From: Seiridium cupressi
Lineage: Eukaryota; Ascomycota; Sordariomycetes; Amphisphaeriales; Sporocadaceae
Assembly (NCBI GenBank): GCA_036674765.1
Contig: JARVKI010000091.1
Coordinates: forward strand, 111,798 to 175,797
Direction of reading: 5' to 3'
Length of the DNA stretch: 64,000 nucleotides
Shown: piece by piece, positions 11,248-24,131 of the stretch
Layout of the letters: each line of letters starts with the position of its first letter
Position numbering within the stretch: position 1 is the first letter of the stretch
The notes under the pieces: model-generated
What the model was told of the DNA's origin: nothing
Databases searched by the model: none
Seen by the model: only the letters and a program-made list of their open reading frames with translations
Position numbers and translations under genes: made by a program

Positions 11248-14060
11248 CTACGAGAAGTCATCGCCATCGTTCATGACCATGCGGCCGATCCGCTCCACTA
11301 GCTCCTTCGTTTCGCGGGCAATCTCAAACGCGATGGGCGGCAAGGTCTGAGTCCACATGCGCCATTCCCTATCACTAGAGCCGAGCCCTCTGGAAGCAAG
11401 ATCTTGACCGTGGTCGCTAGCCTCGAGCAGCCGCTGGCGGCAGGACGTCAATCGATCCACAAGAGGCCCGCCGCTTCTGGTTCCTTCAGTCTCAGATACA
11501 ATCTTTCCCACAATCTCGGCGATCTGGGCAATCTCGTCATTGATCTGCGTGATGGGTGCATCACCGCGAATCGAGGCTACCAGACCCTGGATCGTCTCTA
11601 CGAGTTGGTCCGACTGATTATCCATATAGATCTTCAGGTCTTCCATAGTGATATCGGGACGTTGGGCTCCATAGCCACCGGGGGCAGGTGGTAGGTTCTT
11701 GTCCATATACACACCGTCAGCCGGCATGTTGCGCGGCATCGACCTCCGACTGTTGAACTGATCTACAGATTCCCGAGGGGAGTTCATTGGGCTGTAAGCC
11801 GACGACTGCGTACTGTCGCGGGGGCCAAGCCCGTTGAAGCGCGGTGGCGGCTCCAGTGGCGACTGATTGTCTCGTGATAGCGGCGTCGGGTAAGCATCCT
11901 CCTGCGTTGTGCGGTTCGAGAAGAACCCTGTAGAATCAACGGGTGTCATGGTGCCATCATCGTCGTCCTCCAGCTCGCCTGCAGGCGTAGCTCGGATCTT
12001 CACAGTCCTGAGGAGCTCGACAAGTGCAGCAACAAGGTGCGAAGCCGCCGCGTCCAGCAGAGAAACAGGTGAGATACCGGCAGCGGCTGCGAAGTTCTTT
12101 GAGGCTGTGATAAGATTATTGGCGGTGGCCGAGACACGGCTCTTGAATTTCTGTTGCTGGGCCATAACATCTTCGTCTTGAGGCGCTGATTCGTCGATGT
12201 CCTTAGTAATGCGACGAACGGCAACGACGACGGCTTTCATAGAGTCAATCACCTTCTCCGGATCATCTGTTCGTGCCCGCTTCAGAAGCTCATCGATTGC
12301 GATCTGGAACTTGGTGACGTGGACGTCCTTGACCAATCCATTCTCTTCGGTGAAGCCCTTCTCTCGCACATATTTCGCCGCGTCTTGCTCGATAGTTAGG
12401 CCGAGCGATGAAGCTCTCAGGTTGCGCAACTGAGTTTTTGTGCGAGCGTAGCGATTACGCCAATCCCTAACTTCCTGCTCTAATTGATCAACTGCCTTTT
12501 GCAGCTCGGCTTGTTTCTCCCACGCAGGACTGTGCTCCTGAGAAAGCACCTTCATTTCCTGTAAGAACTGCTGGGCTTCGCGGCGGACTTCTTCCGTAAT
12601 TTGTTGCTGTTCTTCGAGAGCAACTCTTAGTTCTTCGTTTTCCCGCTGCAGTTCAGCGTCTCCGGAACCACTCCTATTCATGTTGTTCATGTTCCTAACG
12701 GCTTGTTCGGCATCTTCGAGCTGTTGGCGCAATTGGCGTTCCTCTGCATCATGGTCGTCCTGCATTCGGTCGAGATCGTCACGCAATGTGTCGTTGGTAC
12801 TCTTTGCTTGTGACAATTGGTTTTCCAGATCAGTCCTCAGATCATTCCACTGCGCCTTCTCTGCGTTTCCAGCCGAGGCTCGGGACCGTTCCTCATCTAG
12901 TATCTTGTTCATCTCGTCCTCCTTCTTCTTGAATTGCTCCTCCAGACTGTCGAGCTTTGACTGCAAGTCCCGAACTTGTGCCTGTGATTCGTCAAGAAGT
13001 CTCTTGTCGGTCTGTGGTGGACGTGAGTAAGATGGAATGAGTAGCAAGTAATCCTATGACTGACCTCTGAAATACCTGTGTCTGCACTTCTTTTGCTCTG
13101 CCGATTGCCAGGCCCGTCAAGACCGAAAGAACCTTTCTCCTCCTCGTTTCCGTCATCGTCTTCTTCCAGCATTGTGCTCTTGTTAGGAACGATGGTGTTG
13201 CTCTGGAATTGCTTCTGCTGTGGGCGGTCAAAGCCGTTTGGAGGGATGCCGGGCGATGGCGGAACAGGATAGTCGCTGAATCGAGGAGCGTCCGACCGAA
13301 TAGAGCTTGCATTCGAGGGTCTTCTCATTCCTCTAGGCGGCAGCCCATTCATTCCGTTAACAGGAGTGCCTGTTCTGCTTGGGGGACCTCTGCCGGACGC
13401 AGGGCTACCTATGCGAGGAATGTCGCCTTTTGCAAATCCCTCAAAACGCCGCTCGAGCTCGCAGAACACATCTGTCGCAAGATCCCTAAACCTCGGTGGT
13501 CCTAGTGTTGAAAGTTTCTGCCTCGCTTGGTTTCGTTTCGGGTGAAAATTGTCTTCGGGCTGCAAGAACGGCGGAGGCTTGGGTCCGGCACCAGACCGGC
13601 TCAGTCTTTCCCGTCTCAGCAGTTCGTCATAGACATCGGTGGAGAGCTCGAGGAATTGTACAGCCGAAAGCCTCAGGAGCTTGTCGCGTGCTCGGTTCGG
13701 TGGGGGGTTTGCTCTTCCGTCTTTGGAAGTGGACTGCAGGAATTTCTTCAGTGCTATGTAATGTACGCCGAGAATCACTTCATTGTTTTCGTCTCGCATG
13801 CTCTTGCCACTCTCGCTTCTCGCATATAGTCCTGAGGCGGTACTGGAGCGGGCAACGGAGGCTGGGGGAGACGGCCCAGCGCTCCTAGGCCCAGGGAAGC
13901 CATTCATGTTCCCGTTTCCTCCGCCGGAGTCGGGTGGAGATATCAGGCCGCGGTTGTTGGGATTGTAGGGATCGCCGTTGTCGAGATTTTGATATTTGCC
14001 AACGGAATATTCGCTACCGCCTACTGAGACCGGTGACAGCGGCGCATTTCGAGTATTCAT
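11248..14060 (-). CDS. SPA2: Polarisome scaffold protein SPA2/SpaA
   Basis: Scaffold of the polarisome at hyphal tips, where it collects formin and MAP-kinase components for polarised growth. Exons 14060-13065 and 13011-11248 flank a 53-nt intron, giving 919 residues. The start MNTRNAPLSPVSVGGSE matches the usual start of SpaA-type proteins. Two Spa2/GIT homology repeats lie at about residues 122-150 (NRARDKLLRL..FLELSTDVYDEL) and 177-206 (NQARQKLSTL..FRDLATDVFCEL). A long charged coiled coil follows (about 335-545). The C-terminal conserved domain begins near the segment GLTIEQDAAKYV and ends with a helical bundle rich in MEDLKIYMDNQSDQLVETIQ-like heptads. A disordered Ser/Pro linker sits between. 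Nothing is missing compared with filamentous-fungal homologues. Confidence 0.93.
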
Positions 14061-14189
14061 GGTAGATGTTACTGCAGTGCTATCGTTCGTGTTGTATTTG
14101 AGGAGGCTTGGCAATTCTTTGACAAAGAATGCCGCTTGCGACGCCACGTGAGGCTGTTGATGTGAAGCCGAAGATCAATCGGAAGCCGG

Positions 14190-14207
14190 TTTTTTTTTTT
14201 TTTTTTT
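14190..14207 (-). promoter_or_regulatory. Poly(dA:dT) tract upstream of SPA2
   Basis: Eighteen consecutive T on the plus strand, that is A18 on the coding strand, about 130 bp before the SPA2 ATG. Such tracts exclude nucleosomes in fungal promoters. The role here is inferred from position. Confidence 0.5.
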
Positions 14208-15334
14208 ACGTGGTTGGCAGCTCCTGCGAAGCAAGCTCCTTGGCGACAACTAGTCCTCGTCTCCTTCTCACCGCCGGCTTCGAGCAAAAGAGATGCGCGA
14301 CGTCAATTGATTGCAGAAAATCAGTTACACGAGGATTGTCTGGTGAATCTCGTTTCTCGGGTCGAATTAAGTTGGCGCTTGTGCAGGTGCCAGCGTGCTG
14401 AACTAGGCGTCTGTAGGGAGCCGCAGGGTCTCAGCAAAAGATAGAAGTTTGGGTCAATTTGAGTTTATGTCGTGTATCAAGTGTCGTGTCAGGCGATGGC
14501 GGTCGCTGGGCGTAGGCGCACACGGGCGGCGGTAACAGCGACGAATGATCAGGGCAATCCGGGGCCTCTGATGTCTCTGGCGTTTCCCCACGGTCGACGT
14601 CCAGCCAAGGTACGGCAAGCCACCTGGAGAATGTGCACTAAGTGCCGAGGATGGGGATGTATAAGGTATGATGGGATCAAGGAGAAACAAGGCGGCAGCG
14701 TGGATAGAAAAGCAGCCTGGCAGAAACGTGGGAGGAGGGTGCTGTAAGCCGACGCAGCAGCATGAGTCTCAAGCGTCCAGCAATGGCGGGAAGTGGTTCG
14801 GGAGAATGTCGAAATCCATCCAAAAAGTCGAAGAATCTCTCCTTCAGGAGCAACCCATGAAACCCATCAAAGAGCAAGCAGGGAAGGGCCAGGGGGAGCC
14901 GCTGGACCAATCGGGAAAGGGGGTGGGGGACCCCTGTCATGATCTCGTCTAATTCGCTAATCCAGAAAGACACCGAAATTTGTCTAGAAGCCCATCAAGA
15001 TTCAAGCCTGCCGCCGAGCCTAGCGAGTCCAGCGAGCCTCTGGCCTGTCCTGATCATCCTGGCGGCTTTAACCTTAGCTTTATTGGCATTTTCTCATTAG
15101 CCCGGGGCGATGCTTGTAAGATTATCGTTGTTGGTCCACGCTGCGGAATAGGCGGACATTGTCATGATAGGCGGCAATTTATGGGGAATCACAGTACATG
15201 TTTACTTTGCAATACATCATGGTTACGGGAGGCATGTCTACATATATGTCAGGTCTCGTTACCTACAGCTATCATAACACATGACAGAGAGAAAAGCCCT
15301 GCAAGGTCCATGGAATTCCTTCTTCAAGCATTTA

Positions 15335-15367
15335 GGGAATTGACAGGGAATTGACAGGGAGTCGACA
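15335..15367. repeat. Three tandem 11-mers
   Basis: Two perfect copies of GGGAATTGACA (15,335-15,356) are followed by a third copy with two changes (GGGAGTCGACA). It lies in a gene-free region, so function is unknown. Confidence 0.7.
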
Positions 15368-17646
15368 AACAAGATTTTTCTATCTACAGATGGACTTTCC
15401 TCTAACAAGCTTAGTGAAGAAAGTTCCGTGGGAAACTTCCACTGGGAATTATCTACCAATTTTCCTCTATCATCGGTTAATGAATCGAGATCCTAACCAT
15501 CTAAGCAATTGGCAATCACAAGAACCCAGCTATTTAAACCGCTTCTATGCTCCTTTGGTCCTCGCCAGCCCATTCGTGTTGGCGTACTTGGCCTCACACG
15601 TCCACTTGAGCCCCACTGGCCTCGATAGCTGGCTGGGTATTGGCCTACACTTACTTGACTTTTGTCGCGCGCTATGCTACAGTAGGCTCTGCAACGAACC
15701 AGTCCAATAGCAACCCGCCAGCCCTGTTGATGATCGATATCACACGACATAGTCCGGAAGCAAGCATGGCCAGCGGCAGCAATTGTCCGTCTCATTCGCC
15801 TTGCTAGTTTCCGTCCAGACTCAGTAACGGGTGCTCGTAATCGTCCTTGTGATCAATGTGAGTGTTGCTTCAGCGCTGGTACAGTGTAGGCGATTCACGA
15901 AATTCGGCAATAACACATCCCTGGAGGTCATCACCCCCTCCGCCTCCTTTAGTCCCTGTGCCTTGCATCAAGGGCCCGGGGACGCGCAGACAGGCCCTGA
16001 AAGCAGCCAATTGCAAACTAGCTCAAGCATAATTCCCATCAGCGCCAATTCCAAATGGTGCTGAAGAACTCGCAACTGGAGAAATTAGAGTCGGCCGGAT
16101 TGATGGCATTTAAGCATCCTCTTCATCCTGCAATCGTTCAACACTACCTTGAGCCAGGATCGCTCTGCCAGAGGCTTCCAGGTGAAGGGTTGCTGCTCTC
16201 AGAGAGCGCCATGCATGAATCAGCGGGAAGTGGACATTGTCAAAGAATCGCTGGAATTTGATGTGGGCTACAGACGGTCTGGCCTTTTGAGATCGCCAAA
16301 ATCTCCACCTGCGATAATGACACTGGGCACCGGGCAAGCCATGGAGCGAACATCTCAGTTCGACAAAAGACACGGCAATCTTTCGTTTCTGAGAGCTCTT
16401 GCCATATCAAGAAGCCCGTCCGCTGTTACAAAACCGATATCCCTAAATGCCCAAGCTCATGACTCAAGCAGACCAGCATGACGCCATCCCAACTGCTGCG
16501 TTTCGGTAGCCGTGTATCAAGCCGTTTGAGCCTCACGCATTTGGCAACACCTCGTTCGTTCTCTGGACTGTGCGGGCTCCCCCACGCCTTGCACGTGCAC
16601 CTTGCCAAGCGCTTTTGCTTGACATGTCAGGTAAGCAAGCTTTTTTGTCAACAGGATCTCGAGCTGAAATGCGAGCGTTCACGGACTTGGGCTGCATTGC
16701 GACTGGCCTAGTCATGGCAAGGTTTCCGTATATGGACCCCAAGCACCGAGGACGACGTCCTGAACAGCCCCCGGAGACAGAGAGGTATTCGCGGTCAATT
16801 CAGCAGAAAGCTCGCATTCCATTTGGTTGTTCGGCGCCTAGAGAGTTAGAGGCCAGTAACAATAGTCGCTCTCTTACTGAACTTCTGTGGGCAGCAGCAG
16901 CTGTATCCCCTGACAAGCACATGGCAGCGTCGTAGACAGCGAGCACAGACCACGATCGGCATCAAATCCTACTGCAAACGCAACCGTAAATGTGTATGTC
17001 GGTTTCAAAACATAGAAATGAACAACTGTTCGCTAGGTTCATTATCATGTTGAGGCCCCGGGCTTTTGGTCAATGGTTTCTCGTATTGTATGTCTCCTTT
17101 AAGGTCGATTGAATTCTTGATACCGAATAGCGTCCTCAAAAAAACGCTGCGCAATCTGTAGGTTGCACTTCACCTTCAACCGTACTAAGTTGAATAGAGT
17201 TACTAGAACCAGATTCCACAGATATGTTTAGTTGGTGTACTTAAACATAGCTGCGTATATTCATATACTTGAAACTAGTCGACTTTTTCGCAATCTCTAT
17301 AGAAACCAGCAAGACCTTAAGCCTCGTATTGGATCGCAACCCGCCCACAATAAGTAACCACCACAACAACAATAACAATATTCATGTTCTTGTTCAATAA
17401 ACCGAGAGTTGCGCTGCTTATTCTATGGCGTCAGCAAAGCCTCCAAGGAATTCTCTTTATCCCGAGTGCAGCATGCTCCCCGCAACTGTAATACTATATC
17501 CACCAATGAGAGCTGCTACATGACCACCCACAAACTAGTTTGGCTACCTGGACTCGTTTTGATGTGACACTCCCTTGAGCCGAAGCATTACTATGGTAAA
17601 GATGGCAACCCAATACCCCGGTGGCATGGCGGTGGGTTTGCCGTGC

Positions 17647-17653
17647 TATAAAT
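17647..17653 (+). promoter_or_regulatory. TATA-like element before the GDSL esterase gene
   Basis: TATAAAT about 130 bp upstream of the ATG at 17,782. The position suits a TATA box; no other evidence. Confidence 0.3.
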
Positions 17654-17781
17654 GGGGCTATAATCCCGCATCGTTTGGGAGTAGATATGATCCAGTCAAA
17701 CTACAGGCTTTGTATACGGCGGCGCCAGGACTTGACATCAAAGTGCCGGAAATATCTAGAGTTTCATATTAGGAGATCGAC

Positions 17782-18942
17782 ATGGGAAAACTACTCTCCA
17801 ATCTAATAGCAGGGCTCTTGCTTGAGTCCGTCGTGGCTCTGAACTTCTCTACGCTTGTTGTGTTTGGAGATAGTTATACTGACAACGGGGTTCATACCTA
17901 CAGTCCTGATGTGAATGGCACTGTCGGTACACCGGTATAGCCCCTGGTCTCATCTTTGAGTTGACCCAAAAAGCTGACAGATTCCCAAGAAATCCGTAAC
18001 CTCAACCGGTGGTCGCGTATGGGCCGAGTATGTTGGACAATATTCAGGGGCGCACATCTACGACTATGCCGTGTCTGGCGCTGTGTGCGACAAGACGATG
18101 GCCCCGAGACGCAACGGTGTCAGCCAGAATCAGGTCGCCGCCTTTCTCGAGGACAATTTGTACGTGAGCAACGCGACGGGCGAAGGCGCTCTGGTCAACC
18201 CGCCCGACGAAACCGTCTATGCCATCTGGATCGGGACCAACGACATCGGCAACGGTGGGTTTCTGACCGAGGTCCAGCAGCCAAACACTCTTCCGTTGAC
18301 CTCCTACATCGACTGCGCTTTCGATCAGTTCGACCGACTGTACGAGGTTGGGGCGCGGAACTTTGTGCTCTTGAATGTGGCGGCGCTGGACCTAGCTCCT
18401 CAGTATGCACTTCCACAGAACAGAGTTTTGAATTCATCTCAATATTGGACCGATAAGCTGCTGTACGATACCAACATCACGCATTCCAGTGAGAAGATGC
18501 GTGAGTACAGCACGCTGGCAAACGCGGTGTACGAGTACCGCCTTCCTTACGAGGTCGAAATTGTCAAGAGGTATCCTGGCAGTTGGTTCGCTCTGTTTGA
18601 TGTTCATTCACTCGTGAGCTTCCCTCGCTGCATCAGTAGGTCCCACCAGAATAGAAAACTAACGATGTACAGTTCGAAAATATCTGGAGCAGTCCCTCAT
18701 CATACTTGAACGGCACGGCGCCGCTGAATGTTACTGGCTGGGTAGCAGCGTGCAAGAATAGCACCTGCTCGGATCTTGCGGCTCGAGATAGTTACATGTG
18801 GTACGATGAACTTCACCCTTCGGAACAGACAGATCGCGTTGTTGCGCGAGAATTTGTGAATGCGGTTTTGGGACAGAGCAATTGGACAACGTACTGGGGA
18901 GAGACGGCCGGAAGTAATAGTTTGTCTGACAGAGCAGTCTAG
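17782..18942 (+). CDS. Secreted GDSL/SGNH esterase (CE16-like)
   Basis: Predicted extracellular SGNH-fold esterase of the GDSL lipase/CE16 acetylesterase type, which removes acetyl or acyl groups from plant polysaccharides. Exons 17782-17934, 17981-18613 and 18673-18942 have introns of 46 and 59 nt, both in phase 0; the product is 351 residues. Residues 1-20 form a signal peptide (hydrophobic IAGLLLESVVAL). Block I is VVFGDSYTDNG with the nucleophile Ser. Block III is GTNDIGNG with the oxyanion-hole Asn. Block V is WYDELHPSEQ with the catalytic Asp-x-x-His. Asn-X-Ser/Thr sites are frequent, as expected for a secreted protein. The exact substrate cannot be told from sequence. Its neighbours are housekeeping genes, so context gives no hint. 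Confidence 0.87.
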
Positions 18943-19232
18943 GACTAACGTGACAGTGTCATGTCTCGTGGGAGAAGAAAAGCAGATGGGGATATCCAAA
19001 TAGGAGATATGCCAGTGTGAATCAGCACAAATATGATGAAATACCAGTAAATACTTTACATTTTGTTAATTACGTCCTAGCTGGATATTCCAAGGTCAAA
19101 TTGATGGGTCTCCATATTATGAGTAAATAATTCTTCATATATGCGGCTTGTTGACACTGATTTGCACCGAACTTGTTGAACATCGATGTTTGATATAAAT
19201 TTCATGTGTTTGTGTTTCTATGACTTTTTATG

Positions 19233-20940
19233 TCACCCATCAGTCGTGGCCGAACTTCGAGGTCGCGCACTACTGGATGTTGATTGATTTGATAGTCGTG
19301 AGTGCCAACCTAGATGAGAACCGTCTGCCTCTGTTCTGTTCATACCGCTGGACTTCGATCTCGGTCGAAATATATCGGGCGACAAAGAAGGGGTTGGCCC
19401 ATACGTTGAATTATTCGATGGAGGGCTTGAAGATTGATGAACTGTGGAATACGATGGGGTACTGCACAGCTCGGTATCTTCTCTCCCTGGACTGGGAGTC
19501 AAAAGGCCTCTCCACCTTCCCCGTTCTTTGGTCACACTGCCTCTGCCGGCCTTCTTTTTGATCAGTTTCACCTCATCGTCCAGAACCTTATTGATTTTCA
19601 GTTGTTCTCTCAGAGAACTCCGCTCACCCTCGAGCCTCCACCTCAACAGGTCAATTTCCTCCTGTTGTCGATTGACCTTTTCCCTCTTTTTCAACAATTG
19701 CTTCCCCAAGTCCCTGGCGTTCAGGTTATCATCTTTGTATCCCATGATTGTAACTCGATTGCTAATCATGTCTTCCAGAGCTTCATTTTGTGCCCTCAAG
19801 ACGTCGATGACAGCTTCACGAGATGTAACCTCTTCACTTCCCTGCAACAAAGAAGGGCTCGTATCTTTCGTATCTGTATCTACAGTCCGATCAGGGACAT
19901 GGGCTGTGATGTATCGGTCAATCTCGCTTTCCAAATGTGCAATTTGTCCCAGAGCGTTGTCCCAATAGATCGTGAGCTGGTCATACTTCCGCTGCATGTC
20001 ACTCAGTTTGAGACTCAGAGCAGCAATGCTAATTGGGTTCTCCTGCGACCGTACTAATATAGTGGGCAGTTGCTGATTCTGGAGGAATGCTTCCTGGCTC
20101 AGGGCTGCCAGTGGCGAGAGGATCGGCGACGGAGGGTTGGAAGTGAACGGATCGAAACTGTTTCTGTCCGCATCCGCTATGCTTGGAGGTGTATGAATTC
20201 TCCCCTCTGACAGCGGGGTGTCCTCATCAGCTCTATAACCATTCACGGGTGGCCATGTATCTGGTTTATTTAGACTGAGGATCGCGTCTTGGAGATCCGA
20301 CATTTGCTGGGCGAAAGCACTGAGCTCGATGTTGAAAGCCAGGTTGTCGTACGTATTTGTCTTCTGTGCGAGCTCGGCCTTGATCGTGCCTACGATATTC
20401 TTAACCTGGTGGACATCTTGGCTCGTCTGTGCCGTAGTTGACCTAACTCAAGTTTAACTGGGCTCTCAGGACACGAAGACAAAAAGTGGCACGCATGACT
20501 CACATCTGTATAATTCCAAGTTGCAAGCCCAGATCCTCCCTCGCTTCCCTCAACCTCCTTGTGCATCGCTGTATCTCCTCCGCGTTGAAATACCATTTCC
20601 AGCTCCTCCACGCATCTTTAATCTTCCCTGCCTTCCCCTTTCCATCAGTGTCCCACACCTCCATGAACTTCTGCACTTCTTTTAACTCGTCACCGATCGC
20701 CTCGATATCATTCGTCACATCTTCAAGCCACTGATCAGGCCAGATGCAGCTATCTCTGTCATTCATAAATCTTACCAGCCTCGATACGGCACTCTTGACG
20801 CTGTCGACAGTGGAGCATAGCGCTCGCACATCGGATGGCACATCCGTGAGTGCCTCAACGGTGTCATACAAGCCCTTGGACACCTTGATAGCGGTGCCGA
20901 CTATAGAGGCCGCCACCGTGGCAATAGATAAGGGATCCAT
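19233..20940 (-). CDS. HeLo-like N-terminal domain plus coiled-coil protein
   Basis: Two exons, 20940-20504 and 20442-19233, with a 61-nt intron; product 548 residues. The first about 125 residues begin MDPLSIATVAASIVGTAIKV and continue with LYDTVEAL and DVPSDVRALCSTVDSV. This is the helical N-terminal domain seen at the front of fungal STAND/NACHT and HeLo-like proteins (PF17111-type). In that family the domain mediates signalling in heterokaryon incompatibility or cell death. Here no NACHT, ankyrin or WD module follows. Instead residues about 230-390 are coiled-coil (KLSDMQRKYDQL, KKREKVNRQQEEIDLLRWRL), followed by a Ser/Pro-rich tail. I infer a cytosolic adaptor-like protein; its function is unknown. 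Confidence 0.72.
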
Positions 20941-21355
20941 AACGATGTCGGGACTATCGACAGAATAATGTAGAGCAACTTCTTGAACCACCTGAGGAGA
21001 TCGTTCAGTTTTAGAGTAGCTCAACAATGTACCATTTTGTCCTAGACTCGGTGACACAGCGTACGCATTGTATTGCTTTTATCACTTGTCCAGCCACACA
21101 ACGCGAGGGGGCTGGTTTGTTTGGCTCTTTTTTCATGGGTTTTGCCGGAGACCGTGGATATCTCTACTGCAGTGTTACAGAGGCTTGGTTCCGAGCCAAT
21201 AAGCCCAGCCGTGCTGTTCCACGACATGTCAGCGAAGCAAACATGCCAAAATCAAATCAGGTGCTCACAAGTACATCGTGGCTGTGGCTATAATGGAATC
21301 TTGAATCTCAATTGATCTCTACACAAACGACCATGCGCCAATGCGACACTTCAGC
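20941..21355. other. Short intergenic spacer
   Basis: 415 bp between the HeLo-like gene start and the UTP4 stop. It holds the promoter of the former and terminator of the latter. No gene or distinctive motif seen. Confidence 0.5.
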
Positions 21356-24131
21356 CTACCTCTCGAATTCGCCTTCGGCGAAGTATCTATCTGGCATATC
21401 TGTCTCAAATAATGGCCGTTCCACTAGTGCGACTTCAAGTATTTTGCGTACGTGACCGTTTGTGTACGGCACCACGACATCATCACCCGGCGATTCTTCC
21501 TCGGCGGTTTCCAATGGAACGATGCCCAAGATGGGGCGATACTTCAAAGTGTGCCAGAAAGCAGTACCCTGGCTTGGTGGCGCATCTGGACCTTTCCTGC
21601 CTTCGGCTCTGCGTCGAGAAACCAATTCGCCTTGCAACTCCTCTTCAGAGTCTTCACTGTCACTGTCATCGTCGGGTGCGCTTGTGCCATCTGTATCCAT
21701 GAGATCAGGACCATCGAGTGTGAGCTCCTCCACCTCGTCTTCATCGTAACGTTCGACCTTCGTGGGGCCCGCAGCACCCTTGGTCATCTTGTTTCCTGCA
21801 CCCGTATCCGCTCCTCGCTTTCGCTTCTTGGGCTTTGTGTGTTGACCATCTAAAGGCACAAGTGCTGAGGATGGGTTTGTGATTTCTTCTGCAATATCCT
21901 TTGACAGATCAAGCATGAGTAGAAAACTATTGCCGTAAAGCCATACACGGTCTCCTGCCCAAAGAGCACCTTTGACGAGGTCACGGATGTTGCGGAACTC
22001 GACCGGAAATCGGGCAACCGGGTTTCGTCTTGACCAAGGGGTGATAGATCCTATCCGCGGGTGCAGGGCGAGGATGTGTGACTGAGCGGTAACTGCGAGA
22101 AGAACATAATCGTCTGTTACCTCCCCATCTCGGTCAGTCATGCTCAGGTGATCAGAAGGCGAGTGATCCGAGAACGAGAGTACAGTTGGCGCACATCTCA
22201 GCTTTGGCATGAGAGAGCCGTTAGGATTGCGGATCCAGCGCACACCGCTGAGTATCACTTTGCCATCGTCTTCGCTATCGGAACTGTCGCTAGGAGACGA
22301 GTTGCCGTCTTCCGAATCCACAGTAACCCCGTTTGTGGAAGATTTCGAGTCCTGCAGCATCCATGTGTCAATGTAGCCAGCCATGTCCGCTACGGCAAGC
22401 ATTGTGGTATCCGGCGAGAAGGCAACTTGGGAGACACTCCGGTCGTAATAGCCGAGGCCACCTAGAGCAATGTGTTTAGGGATATTGCGCTTCAATCGAT
22501 TTAGCTTGATAGCCTTTGGATGAATGATAAGCCGGTCACCATCATCCGAATCTCGGGATAATTGCAGGAGCGAGACCTTGCTTCCATCCTGGATGACACA
22601 AGCCCATTGGCCATTAGGAGACACCTTCAGGCTCGTAGCTCCTTGCTCGGCAATCGATGATGGTACGTCCACCTTTGAAACCCTCAACTCATCCTTTCGA
22701 GACTCGCTGCGTGATCTAAGGTGGAAAGCCTTGATATCCGATGTCGTAGACACAAGGAGGAGTGATCCATCGTTGTTGATAGTAGCCGAGGTTATATTTG
22801 CCTCCCCCTTGATGAGGATCCTGGCAAGCAGTTTCCGATTTTTCGTCACGGCAGAGTCGATGCCGGCGAAGTCCACTATATCTTTAACAGGCTTTTGTAG
22901 GCGCCAGATGTGAACTTCGCGATCCCACCAACTGACGACCAACCTAGCCCGCGGAGCACTTTCTAAGGGTGTATTCTGCGGCAGATTTGAAAGGGTCCTG
23001 TGGTTCTCCATACCTGCTTCTCGCAGGGGAAGCACAATGGGCTGAGCATCGGGACCTTTTAACATGTCAGTATGAACCAGTGGTACTTAAAAACTTTGCA
23101 ATCTTACCTCCTGAGACAAGGACGCTCATTCCAGGGCCTTCAAACGACGCTAGTGTCTTCACATCGTGGCTGTGGTATCTCCGATGCCAGACTTTGCCCC
23201 ATCTCGAACCCGAGCCGGCCGTCTTCCTGTAAAGAATTGTCCTCTTGTCCATGCCGCCGCTGACGATAGTAGACCCATCTGCGCTAACGGCCAGAGACAG
23301 TACGTCCTGCTTATGGCCCTGCAATCGCTGTGCTTGAGAATAAGTCTTTCCGTCCCATATGCATACGTGGCCAGTCGAGTCGCCAGAAACGATATCGCCG
23401 TCGCTTAGGCATTTGACAGACCAAACAATGATTTCCTTTGTTCCTCCTGCTAGATCCGAGCCAAGCGTCATCTTGCGCAGTAGATTGCCGTTCCGCAAGT
23501 CGTAGACTTGAACAGCACTGTTGGAACAGCCCACCACGGCAATATGGCGATTTTGGAATGCGATGCTAACCATCTTGGTTTTCTTGGAGGGCGAGCGCAC
23601 CAGAATTCGATCGAAGCGCAGGTCGTCGTCGTCGATCGAGTACAGAGCAAGGCTGCCATCCATAGTACCAGCAACGAGTCTTCTCCCCGTCGGAGCAATC
23701 TTTGAGGGCTGGCCTTTCTTGCCGGGAATCTCGAATGGCTGCACACCGAGGCACCATATGTCGCCATGCATGCCACTCGCCTGCTTCTTCGGTCGCTTCT
23801 TCTCAAGGTCCCATTCAGTTACGGTGCTGGTGTAGCCAATGCTGAACAGCCTCGACCTTCCTACGAGCAGGTTCCCATCTTGCAGAACCTCATCCGGTTC
23901 ATTGACCCAGACCAAGCCGTCTATGCTTCTATCCTTCCCGCCGTGTAGTATTGTCTCCTGGTGCCATTGGCCATTGAGAGGGTTCCAGATCTCAATGTCG
24001 CCGTTTGCTCGACCGATCGCCAGCCGGACGGGCGCCGATGACTTTTTGCCGGGTACATGGGAATAGGAAAAGGCGACAGCGTTAATCGCAGACGGCGGGT
24101 AGGGCACAAAGCGGCAACGGTGAATATCCAT
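21356..24131 (-). CDS. UTP4: U3 snoRNP / SSU-processome protein UTP4 (cirhin-like)
   Basis: WD40 protein of the t-UTP/UTP-A subcomplex, acting in the nucleolus in pre-18S rRNA transcription and processing. Exons 24131-23108 and 23055-21356 with a 52-nt intron give 907 residues. I chose the ATG at 24131 because homologues start with MDIHRCRF and because the frame upstream has no ATG. The N-terminal propeller shows family features: IHRCRFV, LAIGRANGDIEIWN, the HGGKDRSIDGLVW block, GSLALYSID, VYDLRNG, SGDSTGHVCIWDGKT and LQGHKQDVLSLAVS. The second propeller follows, with an acidic insert (DSDSEDSEEEL) and nuclear-type basic runs KPKKRKRG. The C-terminus ends in a conserved PRYFAEGEFER-like segment. 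Length agrees with fungal Utp4. Confidence 0.94.

Larger units (their letters stand above)
14061..17781. other. Divergent intergenic region, 3.7 kb, no supported gene
   Basis: Lies between the starts of SPA2 and the GDSL esterase gene. Apart from the poly-T tract, it holds a short tandem repeat at 15,335-15,367 and scattered open frames (15,351-15,710; 16,149-16,481; 16,570-16,935) whose translations match nothing I recognise. From about 17,100 the sequence becomes more AT-rich. Confidence 0.5.

Noticed and set aside
16149..16935. Several overlapping open frames in the SPA2-GDSL spacer
   Set aside because: They lie on both strands with no family match and no credible introns.
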